NCBI GenBank assembly: GCA_922989275.2
Contig: OV277870.1
Location: forward strand, 49,350,147-49,414,146
From: Gari tellinella
Lineage: Eukaryota; Mollusca; Bivalvia; Cardiida; Psammobiidae
Direction of reading: 5' to 3'
DNA: 64,000 nucleotides
Shown here: piece by piece, positions 53,596 to 63,940 of the stretch
Layout: each line of letters begins with the position of its first letter
Numbering within the stretch: position 1 is the first letter of the stretch
Program-made: the position numbers and the translations under genes
The notes under the pieces: model-generated
What the model saw: the letters and a program-made list of their open reading frames with translations, nothing else
Databases searched by the model: none
What the model was told of the DNA's origin: nothing

Positions 53596-54787
53596 TTAAC
53601 TCTTTTAAGGGTGTATCAATGTCATGACGTTGGGAACTTTTCAAAGTATAGGAAAACACTCTATGGTGGTTTTGTATTGAAGAGCTATTTAAGATGAATG
53701 AAAAAATAGAAAAAGTGTACATTTTGGTGAACAACAGTTTGCTCTACGGCCATGTAAAATTTACCCCACCCACTTCCTCTTATTTTGTCCTTTTCAAACA
53801 GCCCGCTTCAATAAAACTCATTTTAAATGAAAATAAATATGATAATTTGGTTTTGTGTTATTTATTTCCTATCTATGGTAGTATTTCTTCATACAAAAAC
53901 TAATTTAAGAAAAAAAAGGCACCAAATGTGAAATTTATAAAGCTCTTAATATCATCGGTATGGTACTTTTTTGTAAATTTTGTAAGGGGCGATAACTCTT
54001 TTTACTTTAATAACTCAAAATTTTCAACACTGACCTTTCAATTTCTTTTCATATTTTGAACTGCCTTAGTATGGGCTTTCATCTGGTAGAATATAAGAAA
54101 AAGTTTAATACTAGAACTATTTCATTTTCAAACTTTTTTACTTTTTTTCATAAAATAAAAAATCTAATAAAATCATGCCCTATATAAAGCATATTTTTGA
54201 TATTCAAGGATCCATATTGTTCAAACCTGGTGCCTGCTTTGTCTAAATTTGGTATATATATGTGAACATACCACCATAGACATGAAATAAATAAATAAAA
54301 CCCAAATTACCATGTTTGTTTTGTTTTTAAAATAGATTTTACTGAAGCTTGCACTCTGAATGGGTAAAATTTGAAGAAAAAAATCCAAATTTGACATACC
54401 TTTTTCAAATCGCTGTAGCTCAAAAAAAAGGACACCACCATATATATTTTTTTTCATTTTTTCATTCATCATACATAGCTCTTCCAAAAAAACAATGATA
54501 GAAAAAAAGTTTAATACTTTGAAAAAATGGCTGATGACATTGATACACCCTTAATGCCAACGGCGCCAAACTGCGACTTTGCAAACAGTTTGGATCCTGT
54601 TCAGACGCCGCGTAACCCGGCGTCTGATCAGGGTCCAAACAGTTTGACACTTATATCGACATTTCCTCAGTCAAAACAGCCCTAAAGCTGACTTTAAAAA
54701 ACATGCAGACGACACTACCAATGCAGACGACATTTTGGCGGTAGGAGGTTTAAAGCAGACGATAAAACATGGCAGTGAAAGAGTTGA
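53596..54787. mobile_element. Family B element with nested E element near its left end
   Basis: TTAACTCTTTTAA at left, then E. B resumes at 54555 with hairpin GGATCCTGTTCAGACG / TCTGATCAGGGTCC and ends GGCAGTGAAAGAG. Confidence 0.8.
53609..54550 (-). mobile_element. Family E element, about 942 bp, inverse of the 34511 copy
   Basis: TTAA 53605-53608 and 54551-54554, GGGTGTATCAATGTCATGAC / GTCATCAATG-type complement ending GATACACCC. Same foldback body as the other copy. No transposase. Confidence 0.9.
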
Positions 54788-55009
54788 ACCGTCTGCAGGG
54801 AAACTGACATATGCACGTCTTTCTCAGCATATATCATAACACTGAAGAAATATTGAATTGTAATAAGTCGTGTGTACTTTGATTGAATGACGACTAGCTC
54901 GGTGTGTGGTCAAGATTTAAGGTGTTCGGAAACATGCCCTCCGTATATTACTTTGAATAGGTAATCATAGTTCACATAAATCATTACAGACAAGGCTCAA
55001 GAAAGCATA

Positions 55010-55346
55010 CAGTGGAGAAAACGTTATTCTTTCCCGATAAACGCGTTTACGCTAAAACTATTTTTTCCAATTTCATACAATTTTGCACACCCATCTACAG
55101 CATGAATTCCACCACCCATTCCGCTGAATATCTTTTTTAAAGATATTTCTTGTTTTCCATTACAAACCGTTTGGAGCCAGATCAGACGCCGGGTAACCCG
55201 GCGTCTGATCAGGCTCCAAACTGTTTGCCATCAATATAAACATGAATTATCAGAATTGTCCAAAATTTGTTCTTTTCAACGTTTTAGTACTTTGCGTTTG
55301 CGTTTCGTTTGCGTTTAAACGGGAAAGAATAACAGATTCTCCACTG
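55010..55346 (-). mobile_element. Family A MITE with about 90-bp internal insertion
   Basis: CAGTGGAGAAAACG / CAGATTCTCCACTG. The extra segment (about 55055-55160, CATACAATTTTGCACACCC) lies left of the hairpin and ends in a small AAAGATATTTCTT palindrome. Confidence 0.87.
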
Positions 55347-55384
55347 TGCGTAAACTGAATAATGTCAACACTTCTTTTATCTCT

Positions 55385-55470
55385 GCACCAAACACTGTAG
55401 TGTGGTACTCATTTGAATCGTCTCTCCGAGACGATTCAAACGAGTAGTCACACTATAGTGTTTGACGCAG
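55385..55470. mobile_element. Family K palindrome
   Basis: CAAACACTGTAGTGTGG ... TTGAATCGTCTC-TCC-GAGACGATTCAA ... CACACTATAGTGTTTG. About 36 bp per arm with two mismatches. Confidence 0.75.
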
Positions 55471-55639
55471 TAACAAAGATTTTAGTCTTTGAAATAGATC
55501 TGCTTCGTTTATCTGGAGCCCTGATGTGATTATACATGTAGAGTCGTCTACATTAGTCGTATTGTAGGGAAGTTGTTTTTATTCAATATTGAAGTTATTC
55601 ACCAGCGCATCAGTGTCACGCGCCTAAGCAATATAGAAC

Positions 55640-55750
55640 GTGAGACATTATGTAGATGAATGTTATTTGATTCAAGCCTAAGTCGTCGTGTTTTATTTCA
55701 TTTACATAGTATCACAGCTTTGACTAGTCTCAGATGATGAATATACAAAA
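55640..55750 (+). repeat. Dispersed repeat P, copy 3
   Basis: GTGAGACATTATGTAGATGA to GTCTCAGATGATGAATAT. Confidence 0.65.
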
Positions 55751-55756
55751 CCGCCT

Positions 55757-56013
55757 CAGGGGCCCGTTTCATAAAACTTCGTACGAAAAATGTTGTCGTA
55801 AGTTAGATATTAAAAGTCTCAATTATTATCTATTTCTCCGTCGTATCCTGTATTGTGACATCTCTTTGGAATCGTCTTGAAAAGACGATTCCAAAAAGAT
55901 GTCACAAGACAATATAAGATAGAGAAATCAGAAATTAAATGTTTTTTAAAGTATTGACTTACATGTACGACTGTTTTTGTACATGTAGTACGAAGTTTTA
56001 TGAAACGGGTCCA
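55757..56013. mobile_element. Family H foldback element, complete
   Basis: CAGGGGCCCGTTTCATAAAA / TTTTATGAAACGGGTCCAG, centre AATCGTCTTGAAAAGACG. Confidence 0.85.
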
Positions 56014-56189
56014 GTTAACTATAAGGTTTCAATGTCTACCCAGAATTATCGTGGGGAAGACGTTGTTTCTTTCATTCTTTCATGCTTATATATTGTATCA
56101 GTCAATTTTCTATCTTAGGGGCGTACGGAATAAATTTTCATTTTGGTTCTGTTTTATACTAAAATTCCTATCAGAAAACAGATTGGACT

Positions 56190-56381
56190 CTGATCAGATT
56201 AAAAACAACAACACAGATTGGACTAGATTAGACGCATTGAAACGCAGTGTCTGATCTGGATTCTAATTGTTTTACACTGGTCCTAACCTAAGATGGCTTT
56301 ACTTAAAAATGTATTAATCTAATTTTAACAAATTTTGTAGACGACAATTTTAATGCAGACGATATTACAACAAGATAAGGG
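56190..56381. mobile_element. Family B-like element, diverged
   Basis: Stem AGACGCATTGAAACGCAGTGTCTG, then GCAGACGATATTACAAC and AAGGG before TTAA 56382-56385. Confidence 0.6.
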
Positions 56382-57141
56382 TTAATATTATATCATACTT
56401 CTCTCTACAGGTGCATTTTGTATGAATATTTATCATATTATCAAATTTAGTGTATTACGGAAAATATTTTCTCACTGTTTTTAATGATTATCCTGTAGTT
56501 TGGGTTTGTTTTGTATACAGTTTCAGTAGTGCACCTGGTAAACACACTCCTCAGATGAGATCCATACGTCATTGAGTGTTTCGCCCCCTTATACCCAAGA
56601 TACATGTACCCAAGATACTCTATTATGTCGGTTTAACAGAGGTGATCAGCCACTGCATGTTGGTATTAGCTCCAGATTTGATGGTTTGCTTTGTTCTGTC
56701 ATTATTTTCCACAGTAATTGTACCGAGAAACCTCTGGTTCCTATCTCGAATGGGTAAAGCCAGGCACTCCATCCCTTCTTTCTGCTGTCTTCCATAATTA
56801 CGCATACTTGGCAGACTCTGCCATGGCCCCATCTATAACAACCTTGGCCTAGAGCCACTTGACATGAGTATGTGTTCTAGTGTACCCCTTTTGCCACAAA
56901 CTTGACACGAGGGGTTGTCTGACAATTTCCAGCGTTGCAGAATGACTGATGTAGGTAGAGCATTATACACACTCCTAAGTAGGAAACTTATTGTAAAAGG
57001 TTATAAATACCACATATCTCGTTCTGACCACGTAAGCTTTCGCTCCGGTACTTTCGATTTGGTTGAGGCCCCTTGGCATCCAAGGTGTACCAAGCTGGCC
57101 GCTCTTTTCTCTTTTTCGTTCTTCCGTATCTTTGTTTGTAC

Positions 57142-57345
57142 CCAGGGGCCCGTTTCATAAAACTTCGTACGACAAAAACGTTCATAAGTCAAATCTTTAA
57201 AATACATTTAATTCCTGATTTCTCTTTCTAATCCTGTCTTGTCACAAGACAGGATTAGATAGAGAAATAAATAGCAATTGAGACTTTTATAATCTGACTT
57301 ACGACAACATTTGTCGTACGAAGTTTTATGAAAAGGGCCCCTGGT
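57142..57345. mobile_element. Family H foldback, inside the RT pseudogene
   Basis: CCAGGGGCCCGTTTCATAAA / TTTATGAAAAGGGCCCCTGG. The centre has lost the GACATC segment so the arms meet at TCTTGTCACAAGA. Confidence 0.87.
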
Positions 57346-57525
57346 TCTTCGAGGATGGCCATCAGCTGCAAACATGACTGTCTGCTATGCACTCGAAGTC
57401 CCTGCCTTCCTGTTGCAGTTGTGCCAACAATAGCATCGTGCCACAGCCTAGATTGTGCTGTTTCTACTGCCGCGCTTGCAGACCACTTTCTGCCAGTACG
57501 GAGTTCCACTCCAGCACCACTAATA

Positions 57526-57771
57526 CAGTGGAGAAAACGTTATTCTTTCCCAATAAACGCGTTTACGCTAAAACTATTTTTTCTATTACAAACCGTTTGG
57601 AGCCAGATCAGACGCCGGGTTACCCGGCGTCTGATCAGGCTCCAAACTGTTTGCCATCAATATAAACATGAATTATCAAAATTGTCCAAAAATTGTACTT
57701 TTCTACGTTTTAGTACTTTGCGTTTGCGTTTCGTTTCGTTTAAACGGGAAAGAATAACAGATTCTCCACTG
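57526..57771 (-). mobile_element. Family A MITE inside the RT pseudogene
   Basis: CAGTGGAGAAAACG / CAGATTCTCCACTG with TA. The hairpin apex GGGTTACCC is in minus orientation, the inverse of most minus copies. Confidence 0.9.
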
Positions 57772-58472
57772 TACAATCATCAGGAGAATCTCGCAGTGTC
57801 ACCAGTAGCCGAGCCTTAGCCACTTTGAATTCTTCAACTAGTGATGAAATTAGCAGGTGGGGTTTCCCTGACGATGTGTACGGCCCTGTCCCGGTAAAGC
57901 TTGGTGGCACTCCTATCCATATAGGAGCTTGTTGATAGTTCGCTCCAGTGTTTCAGCAGCTGCTGTTGGGACTTCATACAATACCAGAGGCCATATAGGC
58001 CTAGCCAGAAGTTCATTCTGGTACATCCAGACGTTACACTTGCCTGGTGGACCCGTCTCACCTTTTAAGCCTCTCATCAGTCTGGTTTTTGAGCTTGTTT
58101 ATGGATTCCTTGTCTCTAAAGCTAGTGTTAAACCACTTGCCAAGACATTTGATCTGAGTGTTTACTAGATTTGGTATGTCCTCTCTTTGTATTCTAAGAA
58201 CAACATTAGTTATGAGCCGACCTTTCCTGATCAACAACGTTCTTGACGTTCTTGGCTTAAACTTCAAACGATCCCATGTGAACGTTTCATCTAGGGCATT
58301 CAGAATACATCTTGTTTGGATATGAGATTCTACGATGGTTGTAATGCCATCCATAAAGCCTGTTTGGTAGAATTCTGATTCCAGTAGCAGTATTTTTGGT
58401 CCTCTCGATTCCTGTTCAGCAGCTTTCAACAAGAGATTCATGCCCAAGACAAACAAGATGACGTAGATGGTT

Positions 58473-58713
58473 CAGTGGAGAATCTGTTATTCTTTCCCGT
58501 TTAAACGCAAACGAAACGCAAACGCAAAGTACTAAAACGTAGAAAAGTACAACTTTTGGACAATTCTGATAATTCATGTTTATATTGGTGGCAAACAGTT
58601 TGGAGCCTGATCAGACGCCGGGTTACCCGGCGTCTGATCTGGCACCAAACGGTTTTAAATAGAAAAAAATAGATTTAGCGTAAACGCGTTTATTGGGAAA
58701 GAATAACGTTTTA
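58473..58713 (+). mobile_element. Family A MITE inside the RT pseudogene, right end lost
   Basis: CAGTGGAGAATCTG left. The right side stops at AATAACGTTTTAC, about 10 bp short of the end, and pseudogene sequence follows. Confidence 0.87.
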
Positions 58714-59047
58714 CCATGCCCAACTGGACATTGATCTAGTCTGTGGTGAAGTCTGCAGTGTTAAACCTTAGTCGTAGGTTGCTGTAGTAACTCTGTACGA
58801 CCTTCTTCACTAAGTTTATTATCGATATTAACCTAATAACTTCATGCCACTCGTGAATTCGTTTGTTAAACAAAATTAGATTAGCTGCTAGGTTTCCCAA
58901 GGTCTAATCAGAATCAAACATGCTAGTCAATCATATAGATGATTCTTTTAAATAAAAAGGTCAATCGTTGTGAATGTCCAACATACAGTATTGATGTTGT
59001 TTCAAGCAGAAGTGAATTGTTAACGTTTTAGGCAGATGATTTTATAT

Positions 59048-59293
59048 CAGTGGAGAATCTGTTATTCTTTCCCGTTTAAACGCAAACGTACGCAAACGCA
59101 AAGCACTAAAACGCAGAAAATTACAACTTTTGGACAATTCTGATATTTCATGTTTTTCTTGGTGGCAAACAGTTTGGAGCCTGATCAGACGCCGGGTTAC
59201 CCGGCGTCTGATCTGGCTCCAAACTGTTTGCACTGCAAATAATAGTTTTAGCGTAAACGCGTTTATTGGGAAAGAATAACAGATTCTCCACTG
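59048..59293 (+). mobile_element. Family A MITE, complete
   Basis: CAGTGGAGAATCTG / CAGATTCTCCACTG, perfect hairpin. Left flank is AT instead of TA. Confidence 0.9.
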
Positions 59294-59880
59294 TACCAGT
59301 AAAAAAGTTAGTAAACAACGAAGACCCGTGGCAAATCATTGCTTTGCAAATTACATCCTAGTAAAGATTTGTAGTTTTGATTGATAGTGTATTGATTGAA
59401 CTTTCAATGCAAGAAACATCGCTACTTTTGCTCAGTTTGCATTATATGTAACCCACATCAATCAGCCATCTGTATTATAAACGAAGAATCGACCTTTTGC
59501 CGAATTATCTCTTTCTAATTATCTAATTGTTATCTTAATGCTTAACGTTTAGAGTCAAACTATAACTATGCACACTATCATGGTCTTAAATTGCAAGTTG
59601 TAATTGCATGTATGCAAGATCAAACAAAAATGCGTGCATTTTTAGTGCTGGGTCAAATAAATATGTTAAAAATATGTTCCATAATAAGTCTTAAACGTGG
59701 TATTCTACTGCAGAAATCTATAAACTAATGATTACTATTTTGGTCGTGCATATTCTAATCAAATACCCCTTGGGAAATCACAAGCAGTAGTCATTTTGAT
59801 CAAACAAATCAGACCTTTTCCATTACAACAAAATTATATTATGTGTACTTGATCATCTAAATGTAAGCTTAAACTTAAAT
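59294..59880. other. Gene-free AT-rich stretch
   Basis: Nothing recognised. Confidence 0.4.
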
Positions 59881-59887
59881 TGTTTAA

Positions 59888-60129
59888 CCATTTCGCTCTC
59901 AATGACGCTTGAAAGCGCGTTTGCAAACAGTTTGGATCCTGATCAGTCGCCGCGTAACGCGGCGTCTGTTCAGGGTCCAAACTGTTTTGACACTCGTTTT
60001 GAAATTTCTTCAGTCATACTGCCTTGTTTTTTAACTTTGAAACGACATTACAGACAACAAAATTGAAGCAGACGACAATGAAACGGTGAAGGGGTAAAAC
60101 AGTCACGGAAAATTTGGTAGTGAAAGGGT
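59888..60129. mobile_element. Family B element, complete
   Basis: TTAA 59884-59887 and 60130-60133, CCATTTCGCTCTCAATGACG / GGTAGTGAAAGGGT. Hairpin GATCAGTCGCC / GGCGTCTGTTC has matched changes near the apex. Confidence 0.85.
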
Positions 60130-60147
60130 TTAACTATTTTATATCTA

Positions 60148-60392
60148 CAGTGGAGAATGTGTTATTCTTTCCCAATAAACGCGTTTACGCAAATACTATT
60201 ATTTGCAGTGCAAACAGTTTGGAGCCAGATCAGACGCCGGGTAATCCGGCGTCTGATCAGGCTCCAAACTGTTTGCCACCAAGATAAACATGAATTATCT
60301 GAATTGTCCAAAAGTTGTACTTTCTACGTTTTAGTGCTTCGTGTTTGCGTACGTTTGCGTTTAAACGGGAAAGAATAACGTTTTCTCCACTG
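60148..60392 (-). mobile_element. Family A MITE, complete
   Basis: CAGTGGAGAATGTG / CGTTTTCTCCACTG: the two ends belong to different end variants. TA-flanked. Confidence 0.9.
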
Positions 60393-60457
60393 TAACGGGG
60401 GGCGCGCTACATACTCGTCTACATAATTGTCTACATAAGACGTTGCTAGCATTACTA

Positions 60458-60545
60458 CAGTGGAGAAATCGTTATTAGTTTCCGTATAAAAGTAACGCAA
60501 ACGCATTGAAATTGAATAAGAAATTACAGTATTTTTCAAATATCG
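60458..60545 (+). mobile_element. Family A left end only
   Basis: CAGTGGAGAAATCG, then AACGCAAACGCATTG. Stops before the hairpin. Confidence 0.65.
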
Positions 60546-60553
60546 ACCATCTA

Positions 60554-61256
60554 CAAGTAATATCTCTCTATTGCGGTCATTAAATATTACAATACCTCGC
60601 TTTGAGTTTCAATGTTAATCTCCCTTAGACCAAAATGAAACATTCTGCATGTCTTTTACATCTATAAAAATATCACTGTCTCTGTGTCGCATTCTTGTCG
60701 CTTTGTGACATTCTTTTGACTGTCGTAGACCGGCGAGTAACCTTTAGCATTTTCTGTACGAGTTGCTTCCCTTTATCCACTCCTTACAAAAACTTAAGTG
60801 TCTAGACAATTTGATCATGCTCTTTCGGACCTAGATTACTGTCGTCAAACGACGCCAAACATGACCTTTAAACGATTTGCACACCATTTCGGAAGAGGGT
60901 AGATATATTTGCTAACTAGACTATGAAAAAGACGATGTATCTTCAATCTACTTGTTATAACGTTCTTCTTTCTTTCTTGTAATGATATATATATGTAAAC
61001 AATGTGACGTAGACGTATACATCATTCTGTTTCTCGGGTTGACAATTTGAATGTCCTGCAAACTGCCACCTAATATTTATATAATGTTTTATAGCTAGTA
61101 TTTAATGCAGGTTGCTGGTTAAAGCAAGGTGAACGTAAAACAGAAAGTTCCTTTAGGACCTTCCAGTTTTTACATTCACCTAAATTTAAGTAATCACATG
61201 CCCTTAACCGCCTGTTTATTAACACGGTTTAGTGGTCGTAATAGAGAGGCTTTACA
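60554..61256. mobile_element. Family D element, long and worn
   Basis: CAAGTAATATCTCTCTATTG left, GGTCGTAATAGAGAGGC right. A hairpin-2 relative at 61115-61200 (AAAGCAAGGTGAACGTAAAA). The interior 60600-61100 is unrecognised and may be an insertion. Confidence 0.5.
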
Positions 61257-61268
61257 TGTATTTAAATA

Positions 61269-61513
61269 TGAGGAGAATGTGTTATTCTTTCCCAATAAAC
61301 GCGTTTACGCTAAAACTATTATTTCCAGTGCAAACAGTTTGGAGCCAGATCAGACGCCGGGTAACCCGGCATCTGATCAGGCTCCAAACTGTTTGCCACC
61401 AAGATAAACATGAAATATCAGAATTGTCCAAACAATCTTCTTTTCTACGTTTTAGTGCTTTGCGTTTGCGTACGTTTGCGTTTAAACGGGAAAGAATAAC
61501 AGATTCTCCACTG
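61269..61513 (-). mobile_element. Family A MITE, left end replaced
   Basis: Left reads TATGAGGAGAATGTG, and TATGAGGAG also follows the right end (61514-61522). Hairpin intact. Confidence 0.85.
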
Positions 61514-61886
61514 TATGAGGAGCAATCCGTTTGGGACTGGATCAGACGTCCGATTCGGCTTTAAATTGTTTGCACTTGATGCAATAGAATAACACATAGA
61601 ATAAATTTTCCCAAACTGCATTTCTATGCAAAGATATCTGCCATCAGCGTGACTCAAAAAATGACATAAAGAATTCCGGTTTCTTTATTAAACAGTTTAT
61701 CAACAATATTTATAATTCATGCGAAAGGTATTTAAGATTATTGTTAAATTAGGCAACTGGGATACTGTAAACCAACTGAATTGATTTTGTTACTGGCAAA
61801 CAAATATATAGTACATTGAAAATGTATATTCAGTGTTTATTCAATACACTCAATCAAGCCTATGGGACTAATGCGGACACTATTAA

Positions 61887-62131
61887 CCCTTTCATTCTCA
61901 ATGACGCCATAAAGCGCGTTGGCAAACAGTTTGGGTCCTGATCAGACGCCGCGTAACGCGGTGTCTGATCAGGACCCAAACTGTTTGACACTTGTTTCGA
62001 AATATTGTCAGTCATATTGCCTTAAGTCTAACTTTGAAACGATATTGCGGGCAACACTATTGAAGCAGACGACAATATCGCAGTGAAGGGGTACATGTAA
62101 AAAACTCACGACAAATTGGATTATGAAAGGG
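61887..62131. mobile_element. Family B element, complete
   Basis: TTAA 61883-61886, CCCTTTCATTCTC / GATTATGAAAGGGT. The hairpin arms GGGTCCTGATCAGACG and complement are perfect except near the apex. Confidence 0.88.
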
Positions 62132-62270
62132 TTTATATGTATAATCCATTTTAAGAGATAATATGTTGACGTTAGGGTACTTAATGTCTTGACCAGAAGA
62201 ACGACATCTGTAGTGGAAACTCTGGACACTAACATAACCTCATGGCACCGTTTGTAGGTCTTCGTTTATA

Positions 62271-62516
62271 CATGAGAGAAAACATTATTCTTTCCCAATA
62301 AACGCGTTTAGGCTAAAACAAGTATTTCCATTGCAAACAGTTTGGAACCAGATTAGACGCCGGGTAACCCGGCGTCTGATCAGGCGTCAAACTGTTTGCT
62401 ACTCAGATTAAGATTTATAATCAGAAATGTCAAAAATTGTCATTTTCCATATTTGATTGCAATGCGTTTGCGTCTCGTTTGCGTTTAAACGGCAAATAAT
62501 AACGTCTTCTCCAATG
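62271..62516 (-). mobile_element. Family A element, moderately diverged
   Basis: CATGAGAGAAAACATTATTC left, CGTCTTCTCCAATG right. Hairpin GAACCAGATTAGACGCC / GGCGTCTGATCAGGCGTC. Confidence 0.82.
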
Positions 62517-62522
62517 TATATA

Positions 62523-62769
62523 CAGTGGAGAAAACGTTATTCTTTCCCAATAAACGCGTTTACGCTAAAACTATTTTTTCTATTACAAACCGTTTGGAGC
62601 CAGATCAGACGCCGGGTAACCCGGCGTCTGATCAAGCTCCAAACTGTTTGCCATCAATATAAACATGAATTATCAGAATTGTCCAAAAGTTGTACTTTTC
62701 TACGTTTTAGTATTTTGCGTTTGCGATTCGTTAGCGTTTAAACGGGAAAGAATAACAGAGTCTCCACTG
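62523..62769 (-). mobile_element. Family A MITE, complete, next to the previous copy
   Basis: CAGTGGAGAAAACG / AGAGTCTCCACTG, TA on both sides. Only six bases separate it from the older A on the left. Confidence 0.9.
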
Positions 62770-62799
62770 TAGGGCTTCTAGATTCTATCACCGCCTCTA

Positions 62800-62885
62800 T
62801 GAATCTTATCACAAATTGGCTTGAGCTAACGAGGTGGTACAGTTCGTGATGATTGTATTAAATGAAGTCTGGAAGCAAATGATAC
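62800..62885 (+). repeat. Dispersed repeat Q, copy 2
   Basis: ATCACAAATTGGCTTGAGC and TAACGAGGTGGTACAGT. Like copy 1 it lies next to a family A element, but on the other side. Confidence 0.6.
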
Positions 62886-63450
62886 ATCTTTACAAGAATT
62901 ACTTGATATCCGTGTCAAATGTCAGTGCGTGTAGGTTTATCATCGCTTTTAGCCTTTTACAGCAATTCTGTACAAGCGCGCTTATAGAACAAGGCCATAC
63001 AAGTGATGATAAATCTACACGCTGTGACATATTTATATGTCACACTGTCACACTATGAATACACTGCATTCCGAGATAATTACCAAGAGCTAATTCGTAC
63101 TTAGTTACATGACGAGCAAAACCAAGGAAACAAACAAACATAATGTCAAAAGTCAAATTGACAAATCCTTGGACACTATTTCAAACATATAAGGTCAATC
63201 TAAACAAATCTGATACTTTGATATAAAGGGAATACTTGATTCTAAAAATAACGTAACCATCAAAATCGTCGAAACTGTCATCTTTTATTCGAAAAAGAGT
63301 AGAGATGAATATACTCAACATAATTTCTGCCGTTTAAGAGTATCAAAAGAGAACGCAGCGAAATGTAATATCATGTTGACAATTACAGCTTCTTAAAAGG
63401 AAATGAAGATGTATATTAATCTGAAGCGGCAGAACAAGCTTCAAATTGTT
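62886..63450. other. Gene-free AT-rich stretch
   Basis: Nothing recognised. Confidence 0.4.
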
Positions 63451-63454
63451 TTAT

Positions 63455-63940
63455 TCTTTCGTGGTCAAATGATTCGGGAGATCTTTACCCCTTCATCGCT
63501 TTATTATCGTCTGCTTTATTATTGTTGTCTGCAAGCCACGTTTCAAAGATAGATTTAAGGTTGTATGACGTAATAAATATCGATATGAGTGTGTAACAAG
63601 TTGGGTCCTGATCAGACACCACGTAACGCAGTGTCTGATCAGGACCCAAACTGTTTGCAAACGCGCTTTAACCCATTACCCAATAGCCTACTTTTTAATT
63701 TTGAAAATATGTGACTACTTAAAGCAGGTTGAATGTAAAGCAGAATGCGCCCTAAGGCGCATTCTGCTTTACTTTCAGTCTGCTTTAAGCGACCACCTAT
63801 TAGAATAAAGATAATATTTCTTATGATACATCTGCAAGGCTGTAGAGATTGGAACTATTTTCTACAGCGGAGGAATAAACTGAATGCGCTTAAATGCGCT
63901 TCTATACGGGAAAGGGTTAATTAAAGAGAGTGAAAGGTAT
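63455..63940. mobile_element. Family B element split by a nested F element
   Basis: GTCAAATGATTCGGGAG left. The hairpin has compensating changes (CAGACACCACG / CAGTGTCTG). The right side breaks at AAACGCGCTTTAA and appears to resume as TTAAAGAGAGTGAAAGG. Confidence 0.7.
63672..63916. mobile_element. Family F element nested in B
   Basis: TTAA 63668-63671 and 63917-63920. CCCATTACCCAATAGCC / GGGAAAGGG. Hairpin 2 AAAGTAAAGC-type stem with CGCCCTAAGGCG apex. Confidence 0.87.

Larger units (their letters stand above)
56590..58880 (-). pseudogene. Reverse-transcriptase pseudogene broken by three foldback/MITE insertions
   Basis: Minus-strand fragments in order: 58880-58720 (VKKVVQSYYSNLRLRF, TADFTT), then 58466-58058 (VILFVLGMNLL, the stretch after the RT active site, and KCLGKWFNTS), then 57520-57346 (RTGRKWSASAAVE, GRQGLR), then 57140-56860 (PERKLTWS, FLLRSVYNALP, and a CQVCGKRGTLEHI zinc-knuckle-like end), then 56860-56590 (GWSAWLYP, GTRGF). 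The order matches a retroelement-type RT found scattered in many marine invertebrate genomes (my recollection, clade not assigned). Stops, frameshifts and a deletion near 56790-56830 make it non-functional. Insertions at 58473-58713 (A), 57526-57771 (A) and 57142-57345 (H) separate the pieces. Confidence 0.75.

Noticed and set aside
57526..57771. Recurring 60-110-codon frames in family A copies (containing SQIRRRVTRRLIRLQTVC)
   Set aside because: The RRRVTRRL part is the translation of the hairpin palindrome and appears on both strands. Start codons differ from copy to copy, and stops and indels are tolerated. Not a conserved protein.
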